DNA from: Sulfitobacter aestuariivivens
GTDB taxonomy: Bacteria; Pseudomonadota; Alphaproteobacteria; Rhodobacterales; Rhodobacteraceae
DNA: 64,000 nt
Reading direction: 5' to 3'
Assembly (NCBI RefSeq): GCF_014763045.1
Contig: NZ_JACTAG010000002.1
Coordinates: 992,001-1,056,000 of the forward strand
The first letter of the stretch is position 1; the number at the start of each line of letters is the position of its first letter. Both the position numbers and the translations under genes were made by a program. Shown here piece by piece: positions 1 to 9,480 of this stretch. Under the pieces are notes generated by a model. The model ran no database searches. It saw only the letters and a list, made by a program, of their open reading frames with translations, and was not told the origin of the DNA.

Positions 1-189
1 GAACTGAAAAAGCAGGGGCTGGGCATCTTCCTTATCTCACACGATACGCGCGAAATGATGGAGCTTTGCGACCGGGTTGCCGTGATGAAAAACGGCCAGA
101 TGGTCGGTACCGAGCGGGTCGAGGATGTAACCGAAGACGACATTCTGTCGATGATCATCCTTGGCAAGAACCCAAGGGAAGCCGCGTGA
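1..189 (+). CDS. xylG: Sugar (xylose-type) ABC transporter ATP-binding protein, C-terminal fragment
   Basis: Only the last 62 codons are in the window. The readable end carries the H-loop context of an ABC ATPase (LISHDTREMMELCDRV) followed by the typical C-terminal 'MKNGQMVG' strand of sugar importer ATPases. The stop overlaps the GTG start of xylB (GTGA), so the two are translationally coupled. Assignment to the xylose importer (XylG) rests on the xylB-xylA genes directly downstream. A ribose-type ATPase cannot be excluded from the tail alone. Confidence 0.75.
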   Translation, partial: ELKKQGLGIFLISHDTREMMELCDRVAVMKNGQMVGTERVEDVTEDDILSMIILGKNPREAA

Positions 190-1622
190 GCTTTATTGGT
201 CTTGATCTGGGGACATCGTCGCTCAAGGCGATCCTGATTGATGCGGATCAAAACATGCTGGGTGAACACAGCGTCCCCCTGACCGTGCAGCGGCCGCACG
301 ATGGCTGGTCGGAACAGGATCCCGCAAGCTGGGCCGAGGCGGCCCATGAAGCGTTGCAGGCTCTGGCCGCGACATGTGATCTTGCGGAGCTGCGCGGCAT
401 CGGCCTGTCAGGCCATATGCATGGGGCAACCCTGTTGGACGAGAACGGTACCGTTCTGCGCCCGTGTATGTTGTGGAATGACACGCGTGCAGCGGTTGAA
501 GCGGCGGACATGGACGCCGACCCCCAGTTCCGCGCCATAACGGGCAATATTGTCTTTCCCGGCTTCACCGCTCCCAAGGTGGAATGGGTTCGGCGGCATG
601 CCCCTGATATTTTCGACCGCATCGCCAAGGTGCTGCTGCCCAAGGATTATCTACGCTACGTTCTGACAGGCACGTATCAAGCGGACATGTCCGATGCCGC
701 TGGCACTGCATGGCTGGACACAGCCGCGCGCGAGTGGTCGGATAGCCTGCTGTCAGCTTGCCATCTGACCCGCGATCAGATGCCTGATCTAGTAGAAGGC
801 GCTTCCCCTTCTGCCCCATTGTTGGGCTCGATCGCACAAAAGCTTGGCGTGTCAGATGTCATCGTGGCCGGGGGCGCAGGCGACAACGCTGCCGCCGCGA
901 TCGGTACGGGTGTCGTGCGCGAAGGCGAGGCATTTGTCTCACTGGGCACCTCCGGCGTGCTTTTTGCCGCAAACGATGCCTACCGCCCTGACCCCGCGAC
1001 CGCAGTACACACCTTTTGCCACGCGGTACCAGAAACCTGGCACCAGATGGGCGTCATCCTTGCTGCAGCCGATGCATTGGAATGGTTGTCGCGCCTGACA
1101 GGCCAATCGGCAGCAGCACTTGTATCAGATCTTGGCGATCTAAAGGCGCCGTCGAAAACGCTGTTCCTGCCTTATCTGGGCGGCGAACGCACACCCCATA
1201 ACGACGCGCAAATGCGCGGGCAGTTCTTGCATCTGCGACACGCGACAGACGCCCAAGCGGCAGCGCGCGCCGTGCTGGAGGGTGTCAGTTTTGCGTTTGC
1301 AGATTGCCAAGAGGCGCTTGTCGACACCGGGACCACCATCCAAAGCGCGCTTGTACTGGGCGGCGGATCGAAGTCCGACCATTGGGTGCGCATGTTGGCA
1401 ACAACACTAGGCATCCCCTTACAGGTGCCGCATGCAGGCGACTTTGGCGCGGCCTTGGGTGTGGCCCGCCTTGGGATGATGGCGGCGACCGGCGCTGGCA
1501 CCGAAGTCGCAACGCCGCCGCCCATAAAGTGCACAATTGACCCTGAGCCTGCGCTATCAAATGCCTTTGCGGATGCGCATCGTCGCTATCAGGACGCTTA
1601 CAAGACACTGAAGGACCTCTGA
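186..1622 (+). CDS. xylB: Xylulokinase
   Basis: FGGY-family kinase that phosphorylates D-xylulose to xylulose 5-phosphate with ATP in the cytoplasm. The N-terminal phosphate-binding loop ([12 protein letters not shown]) begins at residue 4. A second phosphate motif ([12 protein letters not shown]) lies near residue 230 and an adenosine-motif-like [10 protein letters not shown] near 391. Length of 478 aa is normal for XylB. The GTG at 186 is preferred over upstream starts because the FGGY fold begins immediately after it and it overlaps the preceding stop by 4 nt. xylA follows after 1 nt, giving a tight xylG-xylB-xylA operon. Confidence 0.93.
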   Translation: MSFIGLDLGTSSLKAILIDADQNMLGEHSVPLTVQRPHDGWSEQDPASWAEAAHEALQALAATCDLAELRGIGLSGHMHGATLLDENGTVLRPCMLWNDTRAAVEAADMDADPQFRAITGNIVFPGFTAPKVEWVRRHAPDIFDRIAKVLLPKDYLRYVLTGTYQADMSDAAGTAWLDTAAREWSDSLLSACHLTRDQMPDLVEGASPSAPLLGSIAQKLGVSDVIVAGGAGDNAAAAIGTGVVREGEAFVSLGTSGVLFAANDAYRPDPATAVHTFCHAVPETWHQMGVILAAADALEWLSRLTGQSAAALVSDLGDLKAPSKTLFLPYLGGERTPHNDAQMRGQFLHLRHATDAQAAARAVLEGVSFAFADCQEALVDTGTTIQSALVLGGGSKSDHWVRMLATTLGIPLQVPHAGDFGAALGVARLGMMAATGAGTEVATPPPIKCTIDPEPALSNAFADAHRRYQDAYKTLKDL

Positions 1623-1623
1623 C

Positions 1624-2925
1624 ATGACCGACTTTTTCAAGGATATCCCGGCCATCCCTTACGAGGGTCCCAATACGGAAAATGAATTCGCGTTTCGACA
1701 CTACGACCCCACGGAAATGCTGAACGGCAAATCCTTGCACGACCATCTTCGGTTTGCCTGCGCCTATTGGCATTCATTTGCCTGGCCGGGCGGTGACCCC
1801 TTTGGCGGGCAGACGTTTGAACGGCCTTGGTTCGGTGACACCATGGACCTCGCGCGGATGAAAGCCGATGTGGCCTTCGAGATGTTTCGCATCCTGGGTG
1901 TTCCGTTCTTTTGCTTTCACGACGCCGATGTGCGCCCCGAAGGTGTGGATTATGCCGAGAACACGGCCCGCCTGGATGAAATCACAGATTATTTCGGGGA
2001 GCTGATGGAGGCCTCAGGCATGAAGCTGCTTTGGGGCACGGCCAATCTTTTTTCACACCGGCGCTTCATGGCGGGTGCGGCTACAAACCCTGACCCGGAT
2101 GTGTTTGCCTTCTCCGCAGCGACAGTCAAAAGCTGTATGGATGCCACACAGAAACTGGGGGGCGAAAATTACGTGCTCTGGGGAGGGCGCGAAGGCTATG
2201 AGACGCTGTTGAACACCGACATGGGGCGCGAACGCGCGCAGGCCGGGGCGATGCTGCAAATGGTGGTCGATTACAAGCACAAGATCGGGTTCAAGGGGGC
2301 CATCCTGATCGAACCAAAGCCGCAGGAACCGACCAAGCACCAATATGATTACGATGTGGCGACGGTCTATGGTTTCCTCAAGGACTTTGGACTTGAAGGC
2401 GAAGTGAAGGTCAACATCGAGCAGGGGCATGCGATCCTGGCCGGGCATAGCTTTGAACATGAATTGGCTCTGGCGCGCGAATTAGGAATTTTTGGGTCCA
2501 TCGACATGAACCGCAACGATTACCAGTCCGGTTGGGACACGGATCAGTTCCCCAACAACGTGCCTGAAATGGCGTTGGCCTATTACGAAATACTAAAGGC
2601 AGGCGGTTTCACCACGGGCGGGACCAACTTTGACGCCAAACTGCGCCGTCAGTCGCTTGATCCCGAGGACCTGATCCTTGCACATGTCGGGGGCATGGAC
2701 GCCTGTGCCGCAGGTCTTAAGGCCGCTGCACGGATGCTACAGGATGGCGCGCTAGAGCAGGCTCGCACCGATCGATACGCTGGTTGGGACACGCCCGAAG
2801 CGAAGGGAATGATGACCTCAGACCTTGAATCGATCACGGACCGCGTCCTGGCCGACGGGATCAATCCACAGCCACGCTCTGGCAGACAAGAGCGGTTGGA
2901 GAACCTGGTCAACCGCTACCTTTAA
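1624..2925 (+). CDS. xylA: Xylose isomerase
   Basis: Converts D-xylose to D-xylulose, the step before XylB. It has the family signatures [10 protein letters not shown] (catalytic His and Asp region), [11 protein letters not shown] (metal-binding Glu and Lys) and a metal-site helix [12 protein letters not shown]. Class II length (433 aa). In the last motif the usual E-A-N-H reads E-Q-G-H: the metal-binding Glu and His are kept and only the residues between differ. An AAGGA ribosome site precedes the ATG. The gene ends 7 nt from the convergent livF end, so the xylose operon stops here. Confidence 0.95.
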   Translation: MTDFFKDIPAIPYEGPNTENEFAFRHYDPTEMLNGKSLHDHLRFACAYWHSFAWPGGDPFGGQTFERPWFGDTMDLARMKADVAFEMFRILGVPFFCFHDADVRPEGVDYAENTARLDEITDYFGELMEASGMKLLWGTANLFSHRRFMAGAATNPDPDVFAFSAATVKSCMDATQKLGGENYVLWGGREGYETLLNTDMGRERAQAGAMLQMVVDYKHKIGFKGAILIEPKPQEPTKHQYDYDVATVYGFLKDFGLEGEVKVNIEQGHAILAGHSFEHELALARELGIFGSIDMNRNDYQSGWDTDQFPNNVPEMALAYYEILKAGGFTTGGTNFDAKLRRQSLDPEDLILAHVGGMDACAAGLKAAARMLQDGALEQARTDRYAGWDTPEAKGMMTSDLESITDRVLADGINPQPRSGRQERLENLVNRYL

Positions 2926-2932
2926 GCCGCAA

Positions 2933-3640
2933 TCACGCCCCGAAATAGCTTTTGGCAAGCTGGTCATCCTTAGCCAGTTCCACTGCGGTGCCTTCTGCAG
3001 TGACATGGCCACCTTCAAGCACATAAAGACGACTGGCGAGGGAGAGGGCAAAATTGGCGTTCTGTTCGGTCACGATGACCGTCAGACCCATCTCGGCGCT
3101 CAGGCGGCGCAACACTTCGGCGATCTCAACGCAGACTTTGGGTGCCAGCCCGATGGTTGGCTCATCCACCAACAGAATCCGCGGCGACGTCATCAGCGCG
3201 CGGCCCAGCGACACCATCTGCCGCTCTCCGCCCGATTGGGTCGAGGTTTCCTGCCCTTCCCTTTCGGCCAGTCGCGGGAACAATCTGTGCACCGCATCCA
3301 TGTTCTTGTCGATGTCTTCGCGGGCGGTGTATGCCCCGACCAACAGGTTGTCGCGCACTGTCATGTGCGGGAACAGGTTAAAGCGTTCGGGGGCGTACCC
3401 CACTCCGCGCCGCACCATGTCACCGGGTTTAGCACCCGTGACGTCCTGTCCTTCCATGCGGATGGTGCCTGTATTTTTCACCAGACCCATGATGCTGTCC
3501 AGCAAGGTCGATTTGCCTGCACCGTTGGCACCGACGATGGCAATCGTCTCTCCCGGTTCGACGCGCAAACTGACATTACGCAGGGCCTGCGCCTTGCCGT
3601 AAAATGCGCTGAGGTTCTCGATTTCGATCATCGACATCAC
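2933..3640 (-). CDS. livF: Branched-chain-amino-acid-type ABC transporter ATPase (LivF family)
   Basis: One of two ATPases of a HAAT-family importer. Walker A GANGAGKS at residues 37-44, signature SGGER at 136-140 and Walker B ILLVDE at 155-160. Length of 235 aa is standard for LivF. It is the last gene of the importer operon, and its start overlaps the livG stop by 4 nt (ATGA). LivF-family importers carry many organic substrates besides leucine. The operon neighbours (an alkylsulfatase-like enzyme and a shared operator with a microcompartment locus) argue against a plain branched-chain amino acid role. Confidence 0.92.
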   Translation of the reverse strand: MMSMIEIENLSAFYGKAQALRNVSLRVEPGETIAIVGANGAGKSTLLDSIMGLVKNTGTIRMEGQDVTGAKPGDMVRRGVGYAPERFNLFPHMTVRDNLLVGAYTAREDIDKNMDAVHRLFPRLAEREGQETSTQSGGERQMVSLGRALMTSPRILLVDEPTIGLAPKVCVEIAEVLRRLSAEMGLTVIVTEQNANFALSLASRLYVLEGGHVTAEGTAVELAKDDQLAKSYFGA

Positions 3641-4368
3641 GCCACTCCCAGATATGAGGCGCGCACTGCCTCGTCCGCCAAGACATCTGCAAAAGCGCCC
3701 TGCGCCAGCAAGGTACCGCGTTCGATAGCTATGGCGCGGTCAACCAGCGGTTCCATCGCTGGCAAATCATGGCTTACCATCAGAAACGTAAAACCACGAT
3801 GCCGCAGGTCCTGAATGACTTCAGCGATCATTGCGATTTCACCAGTGGTCAGCCCCGCAAAGACTTCATCCAGCAGCAGCACTTTGGCCCCTGTGGCCAG
3901 CGTACGGGCGAATTCGAGCTTGCGCAGATCCCCCATTGAAAGTTCAGATGCCGGGCGGTCAAGATCCTGTCTGGTGAACCCCACCGACAGCGCCAATTCG
4001 TCTTCGCGGTCCCGGTCAGCAGCGCCGAAGATCATCGCGCGCAGGGAATCCGGCATCAACCCCACGCGGATGTTCTCGCGCACATCGAGGTCCGAGAAGG
4101 GGCGTGGCACCTGATAGGTTCGGCTGACCCCACGGGCAATCCGCTGCGCTGTCGACAGCGACGAAATCTCCTCTCCGAAAAGTGCAATTGACCCCGATGT
4201 TTGCCGCAACTCACCCATGACTTGGGAAAAGACCGTGGTTTTGCCCGCCCCGTTGGGACCGATCAGGCCCAGCGATTCCCCTTCGGCCAGATCAAAGCTG
4301 AGGTCATTGGTGGCGACCAACCCACCGAACCTTTTGACCAGATTGCGGACTTCCAATGCCATCGTCAT
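3637..4368 (-). CDS. livG: Branched-chain-amino-acid-type ABC transporter ATPase (LivG family)
   Basis: Second ATPase of the importer, 243 aa. Walker A GPNGAGKT at residues 37-44, signature LSMGD at 143-147 and Walker B VLLLDE at 163-168; the residue after the Walker B Glu is Val rather than the usual Pro. The ATG at 4368 overlaps the livM stop by 4 nt and opens directly into the ATPase fold (MALEVRNLVKRFGG), so a longer upstream reading is not needed. Cytoplasmic, paired with LivF on the LivHM permease. Confidence 0.91.
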   Translation of the reverse strand: MTMALEVRNLVKRFGGLVATNDLSFDLAEGESLGLIGPNGAGKTTVFSQVMGELRQTSGSIALFGEEISSLSTAQRIARGVSRTYQVPRPFSDLDVRENIRVGLMPDSLRAMIFGAADRDREDELALSVGFTRQDLDRPASELSMGDLRKLEFARTLATGAKVLLLDEVFAGLTTGEIAMIAEVIQDLRHRGFTFLMVSHDLPAMEPLVDRAIAIERGTLLAQGAFADVLADEAVRASYLGVA

Positions 4369-5309
4369 GACCGCGCGCCCCGCAGCCGTGTCCATGCGCC
4401 TTCGACAATCGCCATGATCCCCCGTGGTTGGTACATGTAGATGACCAGTGCGATCAGCCCGTAGACAAAAAAGCGTTCCTGCCCAGGCAGATAGGGCCGC
4501 AACCATTCCAGCAGGAAGACCATGAAGAACGCGCCAATGATGGGCCCGACGATGGTGCCTGCCCCGCCGATCAGAACCGCGACGATGATCTGGAACAGCA
4601 CGTTGATGTCAAAGAAGGCCCGCGGTGTGATGGTTCCAAGGTAATGTGCGTAAAACGCGCCGGCCATCCCGGCCACACCGGCCGAAACAAGAAACGCGAA
4701 GCTTTTGAGGCGCGTTGTCGACAAGCCGGAACCGCGCACGCTTTCTTCGTTCATGCCGATCGCCCACAACGCCGTACCCACCCGCGTGCGCATCAAAAGC
4801 CACGCCATCAAGGCGACGGCCAGCATCAGCCCAACGGCAAGGTAGTATCCATTTTCCGCCCCGCGCGTCAGTGCAGGCAGGCGTGAAATGCCTCGTGTAC
4901 CACCAGTCAGATCCGGGCGGACAACCGGAACCAGCTGGTACATCAGCTCCATCACAGCCAACGTGACCAAGGCAAAATAACTGCCCTTGATCCGCAGCGC
5001 AGGCAGCAGCACGATCAGGCCACCGGCCATGGTGACCAGCACCGCAATCGGGATCGATGCTTCGACAGGGAAACCATAGCGACGCGTGAGAATGCCGGTG
5101 GTATAGGCCCCGATTCCGATCAGAAACGGATGTCCGAACGAGATATAGCCGGTACGACCTGACAAAATGTCCCAGGAAATCGCGAACATCGCCAGATAGC
5201 AGGCAAAGATCATCGTGCGCAGCGTACCCTTGCCGACCAGCTCTGGCATCAGGAACATGCCAGCGATGAACAGACCCCAAAGGATAAAGTGGTGCGGACG
5301 GAGGTTCAT
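4365..5309 (-). CDS. livM: ABC transporter permease (LivM family)
   Basis: Inner-membrane permease with about eight to ten hydrophobic segments across 314 aa. It contains the LivM-type stretch SFGHPFLIGIGAYTTG near the N-terminus and a GPIIGAFFMVFLLE segment near the C-terminus. The start at 5309 (MNLRPHHF) is chosen because a GAGAGGA ribosome site lies at good distance and the codon falls one base after the livH stop; an upstream in-frame ATG at 5330 would overlap livH. Part of the binding protein-MBL-livHMGF operon. Confidence 0.9.
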   Translation of the reverse strand: MNLRPHHFILWGLFIAGMFLMPELVGKGTLRTMIFACYLAMFAISWDILSGRTGYISFGHPFLIGIGAYTTGILTRRYGFPVEASIPIAVLVTMAGGLIVLLPALRIKGSYFALVTLAVMELMYQLVPVVRPDLTGGTRGISRLPALTRGAENGYYLAVGLMLAVALMAWLLMRTRVGTALWAIGMNEESVRGSGLSTTRLKSFAFLVSAGVAGMAGAFYAHYLGTITPRAFFDINVLFQIIVAVLIGGAGTIVGPIIGAFFMVFLLEWLRPYLPGQERFFVYGLIALVIYMYQPRGIMAIVEGAWTRLRGARS

Positions 5310-5310
5310 C

Positions 5311-6162
5311 TTAGTGTTCCTCTCGCCCAAAGAGACCCTGGGGTCGCATGATCAAGACCCCGATGATCAACACCATCGTAAAGACGCCGCGCAGTTCCGG
5401 GGCCAGCACGGCCACCACCGTGATTTCAAGAAAACCTATGATATGGGCCACAATCAGCGTTCCGATGATCGAGCCGATCCCTCCGACAATCACGATAGCC
5501 ACCGATATGATGACCGGCGCCACCCACATTGACGGCGAAAGTTGTGTATAGCTGGCAAAGAATACGCCACCTGCTGCACCCAATCCGCCGGAAATCGCCC
5601 AGGTGATCATGTTGATCCGGTCGGGATCGACGCCAGATATCGCCGCACCCTTTTCGTCCATCGATACCGCCTGCATCGCGCGGCCAGTGTGTGTGCCGCG
5701 CACAAATGCGTAGAGCGCCAGAATAATCACCCAACTCATGATCGTGGCCGCAAGGATGTTATAAGTGACTTGCGCCCCCGCGACAGTCACAACGCCGGGG
5801 ATGAGCGGCAAAAGTATTTTCGAAGCGTCGCCAAAAGCCAGCACCATGGCCGACTGCATGATCACCGCAAGGATCAGTGTCGAAATTTCGACCGCGACTG
5901 GATCCCCTTTGAGGGGCTTCACGATCAATCGGTGTTTGAGCAAACCCATCAGCGCTCCGACCGCCACCGCCCCGCCAAAGCCCACGATTTTTGGCATGCC
6001 AAGCTGCTGGGAAAGCCAGAAATAGATGTAACCGCCCACCATGATATATGCGCCATAGGCAAGGTTCAGGGTGCGTCCTATGGAAAAGATCAACATGAAA
6101 CCCATTGCAATAAGCGCATAGAGACCGCTGAGCAGCATTCCCTGAATTATGATCTGCATCAT
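5311..6162 (-). CDS. livH: ABC transporter permease (LivH family)
   Basis: Multi-spanning inner-membrane permease of 283 aa with the LivH hallmark N-terminus (a membrane segment, then GFMLIFSIGRTLNLAYGAY) and the C-terminal MVLIIGVLIMRPQGLFG tail found in this family. The start overlaps the stop of the alkylsulfatase-like gene by 4 nt, showing that enzyme and importer are made together. Substrate specificity comes from the separate periplasmic binding protein. Confidence 0.92.
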   Translation of the reverse strand: MMQIIIQGMLLSGLYALIAMGFMLIFSIGRTLNLAYGAYIMVGGYIYFWLSQQLGMPKIVGFGGAVAVGALMGLLKHRLIVKPLKGDPVAVEISTLILAVIMQSAMVLAFGDASKILLPLIPGVVTVAGAQVTYNILAATIMSWVIILALYAFVRGTHTGRAMQAVSMDEKGAAISGVDPDRINMITWAISGGLGAAGGVFFASYTQLSPSMWVAPVIISVAIVIVGGIGSIIGTLIVAHIIGFLEITVVAVLAPELRGVFTMVLIIGVLIMRPQGLFGREEH

Positions 6163-7424
6163 GCGAGGCTCTCTTCGATGTCCTTGGCGGCTACCAGATA
6201 GTAGTTGCGCGCTGTGGCGTTGATCTGTTCATCGGCCAGTTGCCGCATGGCTGCCGCTTTGCGCCTTACAGGTGCCGCTGCATCGGGTTTCAGACAGCTC
6301 AGGCGATCACAGAGCTCAAGCGCCCATTGCGGATCATCTGATTGTTCTGCTGCCTGCAAAACGGCATCCCATCCCCCTGCCAGCGCAACAAAGCGCGCCG
6401 CCTCATCGCAGGCCGGCAGGCGACCAAGGTTCGTGGGATTGCCATCAAACCAACCGACAGTTCCCGAAGCGTAGGCGCGAATGGACCAATCAAGCCGGCC
6501 GTAGAATTCACTCAACCATGGCTTGTCGCGTAATTTTTCGGGCAGACGCGCCTCTTCGACGATTTTATCGGGTGTCTTGCCCGCATTCAGACCATCACGG
6601 GTGACATCAATGACATATCGGATCAGATCACGGTAATCGGTGACGCGCGCGATGATCTTCTCACGTCCTATAAGAGGCTGCGAATGGCCGGGCGCCAGGG
6701 TGTCAGGGGCGAGTGCAAGAATTTGGTCAAGGCTGTCGGCCCAGCTGTCAAAGTCCCGATAACCAGAGCCCCGGATGGGATAGAGGTTCGGAAACGCGTG
6801 ATAATAGTTATCGCCTGAAATCAGCAGCCGGAGATCCTCAAGCCAGACCATAATGTGATCGGGTGTTTCGCCCGGTGCATGAATCGCCTCGACTGAACGT
6901 CCGGCAAGATCAATGCGGCTTCGAGGCGCCTCGATGAGGCTATTGGGTGGCAGATGTCCTGCACCCATACCTTTGACCGGGCGATCGCCGGGGCCAAGGC
7001 CAAGGTTCACGCGCTCATCTGGAAACGACAGACCAAAGCCAAATTGCATCTGGGTGCGTGCAAGGATGGCCTGCGCGGGGCCCCGCGCACCGCCGACGAT
7101 GTCAGAGGAAAATCCGTGCCAGGCGATAATCTCGGGATTGCCATTCTCAGCGAAGACCGATGCGCCAGAAATGTGGTCGCGGTGACTATGCGTGTACAGA
7201 ATCTGTGTGATTGGTTTGGAAGTGCGCTGGCGCAATTCGTGCAAAATGTTTTCGGCCGCCGCAGTGGATTCAGTGGTGTCGACAATCGCCACACCCTCTG
7301 GTCCCTCGATTGCGTAGACATTCGAGGCTGCAAAACCCACAAAGCCCCAGATCCCTGTCGCCAGCGAATGCACCGATTTTTCAAACTCGGCGGAGTGAGC
7401 GACAAGCGCCGGATGTGCGGGCAT
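6159..7424 (-). CDS. Metallo-beta-lactamase-fold hydrolase with alkylsulfatase dimerisation domain
   Basis: Type III (SdsA1-like) alkylsulfatase relative. The metal motif THSHRDH is at residues 78-84, later metal positions fall in GETPDH and TLAPGHSQP, and from about residue 290 there is an alkylsulfatase dimerisation domain with the phrase GWFDGNPTNL. At 421 aa it lacks the C-terminal SCP2-like domain of full-length SdsA1 and has no signal peptide, so it should act in the cytoplasm. It sits inside an ABC importer operon between the binding protein and livH, suggesting it hydrolyses the imported compound, perhaps a sulfate ester. Other MBL activities are possible. Confidence 0.82.
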   Translation of the reverse strand: MPAHPALVAHSAEFEKSVHSLATGIWGFVGFAASNVYAIEGPEGVAIVDTTESTAAAENILHELRQRTSKPITQILYTHSHRDHISGASVFAENGNPEIIAWHGFSSDIVGGARGPAQAILARTQMQFGFGLSFPDERVNLGLGPGDRPVKGMGAGHLPPNSLIEAPRSRIDLAGRSVEAIHAPGETPDHIMVWLEDLRLLISGDNYYHAFPNLYPIRGSGYRDFDSWADSLDQILALAPDTLAPGHSQPLIGREKIIARVTDYRDLIRYVIDVTRDGLNAGKTPDKIVEEARLPEKLRDKPWLSEFYGRLDWSIRAYASGTVGWFDGNPTNLGRLPACDEAARFVALAGGWDAVLQAAEQSDDPQWALELCDRLSCLKPDAAAPVRRKAAAMRQLADEQINATARNYYLVAAKDIEESLA

Positions 7425-7455
7425 GAGGGTGGTCCTGCGGAACGACTCAAAGGAA

Positions 7456-7501
7456 GGCGGCTCTTGGCCGCCAAGGCCAGGGGGCAGACACGCCGCCCCC
7501 T
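7456..7501 (-). promoter_or_regulatory. Two stem-loops between binding-protein gene and downstream importer genes
   Basis: Two perfect inverted repeats lie in the 87-nt gap: GGCGGC/GCCGCC with a 5-nt loop (7456-7472) and AGGGGGC/GCCCCCT with a 9-nt loop (7479-7501). No T-run follows. Such hairpins after a binding-protein cistron commonly stabilise its mRNA or reduce read-through, giving more binding protein than permease. That role is inferred. Confidence 0.5.
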
Positions 7502-7511
7502 GAAATGTTGG

Positions 7512-8792
7512 TTACTTGACCCAGCTGGGCACTTCGAACTCTGTCGTGGCGTATTCGGGTGGATAGACCACGCCCACGTCACCGTTCTCTTTCCATTGGA
7601 CCACAACCATCGAAGGCTGCGCATCTTCATAAGGCGCAGTCAGGTCAAAGCGCGCATTGTGCGGATAGGTCCGGCCGGTGACTTCTTCGACCTCGTCATC
7701 ACCCCAAAAGGCGTACCGCAGCCACAGCTTGCCATCTTTCTCAAGAGTGATGTCCTGCTTCTTCATCGCAGCTGACCATGCTTTGACATCGCCAAAGCCA
7801 CCGGCTTCCTCCGCGGCGGCCATTGCCTGCTTGAGACCCCAATAGGCGTTGAAACCGTTGAAGTGAGGGATCTTGGGGCGCGTGTCGTATTTGGCCTGAT
7901 AGTCATCAACGAACTTCTGACTCGCCGGGTCCAGTTCAAATCCTACGGACGGGATCGGAGACAGGGTTGAGATACTGCCACCGGCACCGCCTGTGTCTTC
8001 CCAGTATTCCAGACCAAGCGCGGATACGTTCACGCCTGTCATCGCCATGGGCACCTGCAGCTTAACATATTGGGATGAGATCACCTGGCTGTTCACCGAA
8101 GACACCTGATAGATGAAATCCGCACCCGATGCCTGAGCTTTGGAAAAGATCGGCGCGAAGTCGACGGTGCCGATATCGTATGTGATGATTTCCTTCACTT
8201 CGATCCCCGCAACAGGGCCAAGGGCATCGGTCACCAGCCCGGTAATCGCCTCACCAAAGGCTGTGTCCTCAGCCAGAATGACAACGCTTTCCCACCCCAT
8301 CTGAGCCTTCAGGACATCCGCGCCAAAGTTGATGTAAAGGGTCGCCAGCGCCTCGTCCGAGGCGATGTTCATGAAATAAGGCGCCATCGTTTCGGGATCT
8401 TCGATCACCATGTCGATGATGCCGATATAAGACGTCCATGTGTCCAGCGTCGGGATCTGGTATTCCTGCATCCGAGGCAACCAACCCAAAGAGACGTCAT
8501 CGATCGAACCGGAAATGACAAAATCTACTTCCTCGGTTTCGGCCAGATACTCGTAGGCTTTGACGCCCTCGGTGACGTCTTCCCCAGTGTCCGCACTTAC
8601 GAGCGTGATCTGCTCACCGTTCATACCACCTGCCGCGTTCAGCTCTTCGATGGCCATCTCGGCACCGCGCAGGGTGGAAAGGCCGGTGTCGGAGCTCAGC
8701 GAGCCGATAAAGCCCACTTTGATGTCAGCCATCGCTGTCGTCGCCAACAGCGACGCTGCTAGCCCGGTTACAATACCGCATTTGAAAGTCAT
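7512..8792 (-). CDS. Periplasmic substrate-binding protein, LivK/HAAT family
   Basis: Type I periplasmic binding protein for the LivHMGF importer. A signal peptide of about 22 residues ends ATTAMA, and the mature part begins DIKVGFIGSLSSDTG, followed by the family phrase GAEMAIEELNAAGGMNG. 426 aa in total. First gene of the operon, preceded by GGGAG at good spacing and, 49 nt upstream of the ATG, by the TGTATACA palindrome shared with the microcompartment operons. Ligand unknown; context suggests an organic amine or sulfate ester rather than a branched-chain amino acid. Confidence 0.9.
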   Translation of the reverse strand: MTFKCGIVTGLAASLLATTAMADIKVGFIGSLSSDTGLSTLRGAEMAIEELNAAGGMNGEQITLVSADTGEDVTEGVKAYEYLAETEEVDFVISGSIDDVSLGWLPRMQEYQIPTLDTWTSYIGIIDMVIEDPETMAPYFMNIASDEALATLYINFGADVLKAQMGWESVVILAEDTAFGEAITGLVTDALGPVAGIEVKEIITYDIGTVDFAPIFSKAQASGADFIYQVSSVNSQVISSQYVKLQVPMAMTGVNVSALGLEYWEDTGGAGGSISTLSPIPSVGFELDPASQKFVDDYQAKYDTRPKIPHFNGFNAYWGLKQAMAAAEEAGGFGDVKAWSAAMKKQDITLEKDGKLWLRYAFWGDDEVEEVTGRTYPHNARFDLTAPYEDAQPSMVVVQWKENGDVGVVYPPEYATTEFEVPSWVK

Positions 8793-8840
8793 TTTATTCT
8801 CCCAGTTGAGTGTTGCCCCGTTATAGCGAGGTCATTTTGT

Positions 8841-8856
8841 ATCCTGTATACAGTAC
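8841..8856. promoter_or_regulatory. Operator copy 1 (GntR-type palindrome) of importer operon
   Basis: ATCCTGTATACAGTAC matches the perfect 16-bp palindrome ATACTGTATACAGTAT found next to the GntR gene at 14 of 16 positions. It lies 49 nt ahead of the binding-protein ATG. FCD-type GntR regulators typically bind short palindromes of the TGTATACA kind. Confidence 0.75.
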
Positions 8857-8909
8857 ACAGAAACGCCTTCGGATCAACGGTTTTTTCCCGGCTACCCGCT
8901 GGCCGCGTA

Positions 8910-9269
8910 TCAAAGAGGCGTCAGAGCAGTGATCGCGCGGCAGCAGGTTTCGTCAAACATGAAAACCTGATCTGGGTTCAACATCTGGGGTACATGATCA
9001 AGATACCATTGTGCTGCTGCTTCATCACGCAACGCCAAAAGCCCCAGCACATCGCGCGCGCCAACAGAATACCCACGCCGTTCCGTCACATCCGGACCAG
9101 AAGGCGCGGATTTGAGCAACCGCGAAAGGGGGTCCAACCGCGTACCGGCAGCGCGTGTCGGCATGGATACCGGTGCACCCTGTTGGGCCTGAAATTGCAC
9201 ACCAACCCAGGCGTCGCGTACCCAGCTTGGCGATTCTCCGTCAGGAGTTTTGACGACTTCGAATAACAT
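8910..9269 (-). CDS. Hypothetical 119-aa protein
   Basis: No family recognised. The protein is soluble-looking, with no signal peptide or membrane segment. It has an N-terminal part rich in Trp and Gln (WVRDAWVGVQFQAQQG), a central ERRGYSVGARDVLGLL stretch and a C-terminal FDETCCRAI with adjacent cysteines. An in-frame stop lies four codons upstream of the ATG, fixing the start, but no clear ribosome site is visible. It lies between the Rid gene of the microcompartment operon and the importer operator, on the same strand, so it may be the last gene of the microcompartment transcript. Confidence 0.6.
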   Translation of the reverse strand: MLFEVVKTPDGESPSWVRDAWVGVQFQAQQGAPVSMPTRAAGTRLDPLSRLLKSAPSGPDVTERRGYSVGARDVLGLLALRDEAAAQWYLDHVPQMLNPDQVFMFDETCCRAITALTPL

Positions 9270-9480
9270 GGAAAGAGTTTACAGGCGGAATGCGCGGATC
9301 GCGAAGCGATTTTTCTGCGTCCAGAATCTTGCGTTCCTGGGTATCTATCAGGTTTGTTCTCACGGCCTCAAAACCATCATACATGATCCATCATGACGGG
9401 GGTGCCATCCAATGGCGCCAGCGCTCGCCAACCTGTACCCGGCGCACACGCTCATGGTGTCTCACAACTGCACACCCGCG

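Noticed and set aside
1624..2925. Possible inactive XylA because E-A-N-H reads E-Q-G-H
   Set aside because: The metal-binding Glu and His are retained and all other active-site motifs are intact, so loss of function is not supported.
2825..3814. Long plus-strand open reading frame of 329 codons across the xylA end and livF/livG
   Set aside because: It is antisense to livF and livG, which have complete ABC ATPase motifs; composition (His/Gln/Arg-rich) is that of a shadow frame.
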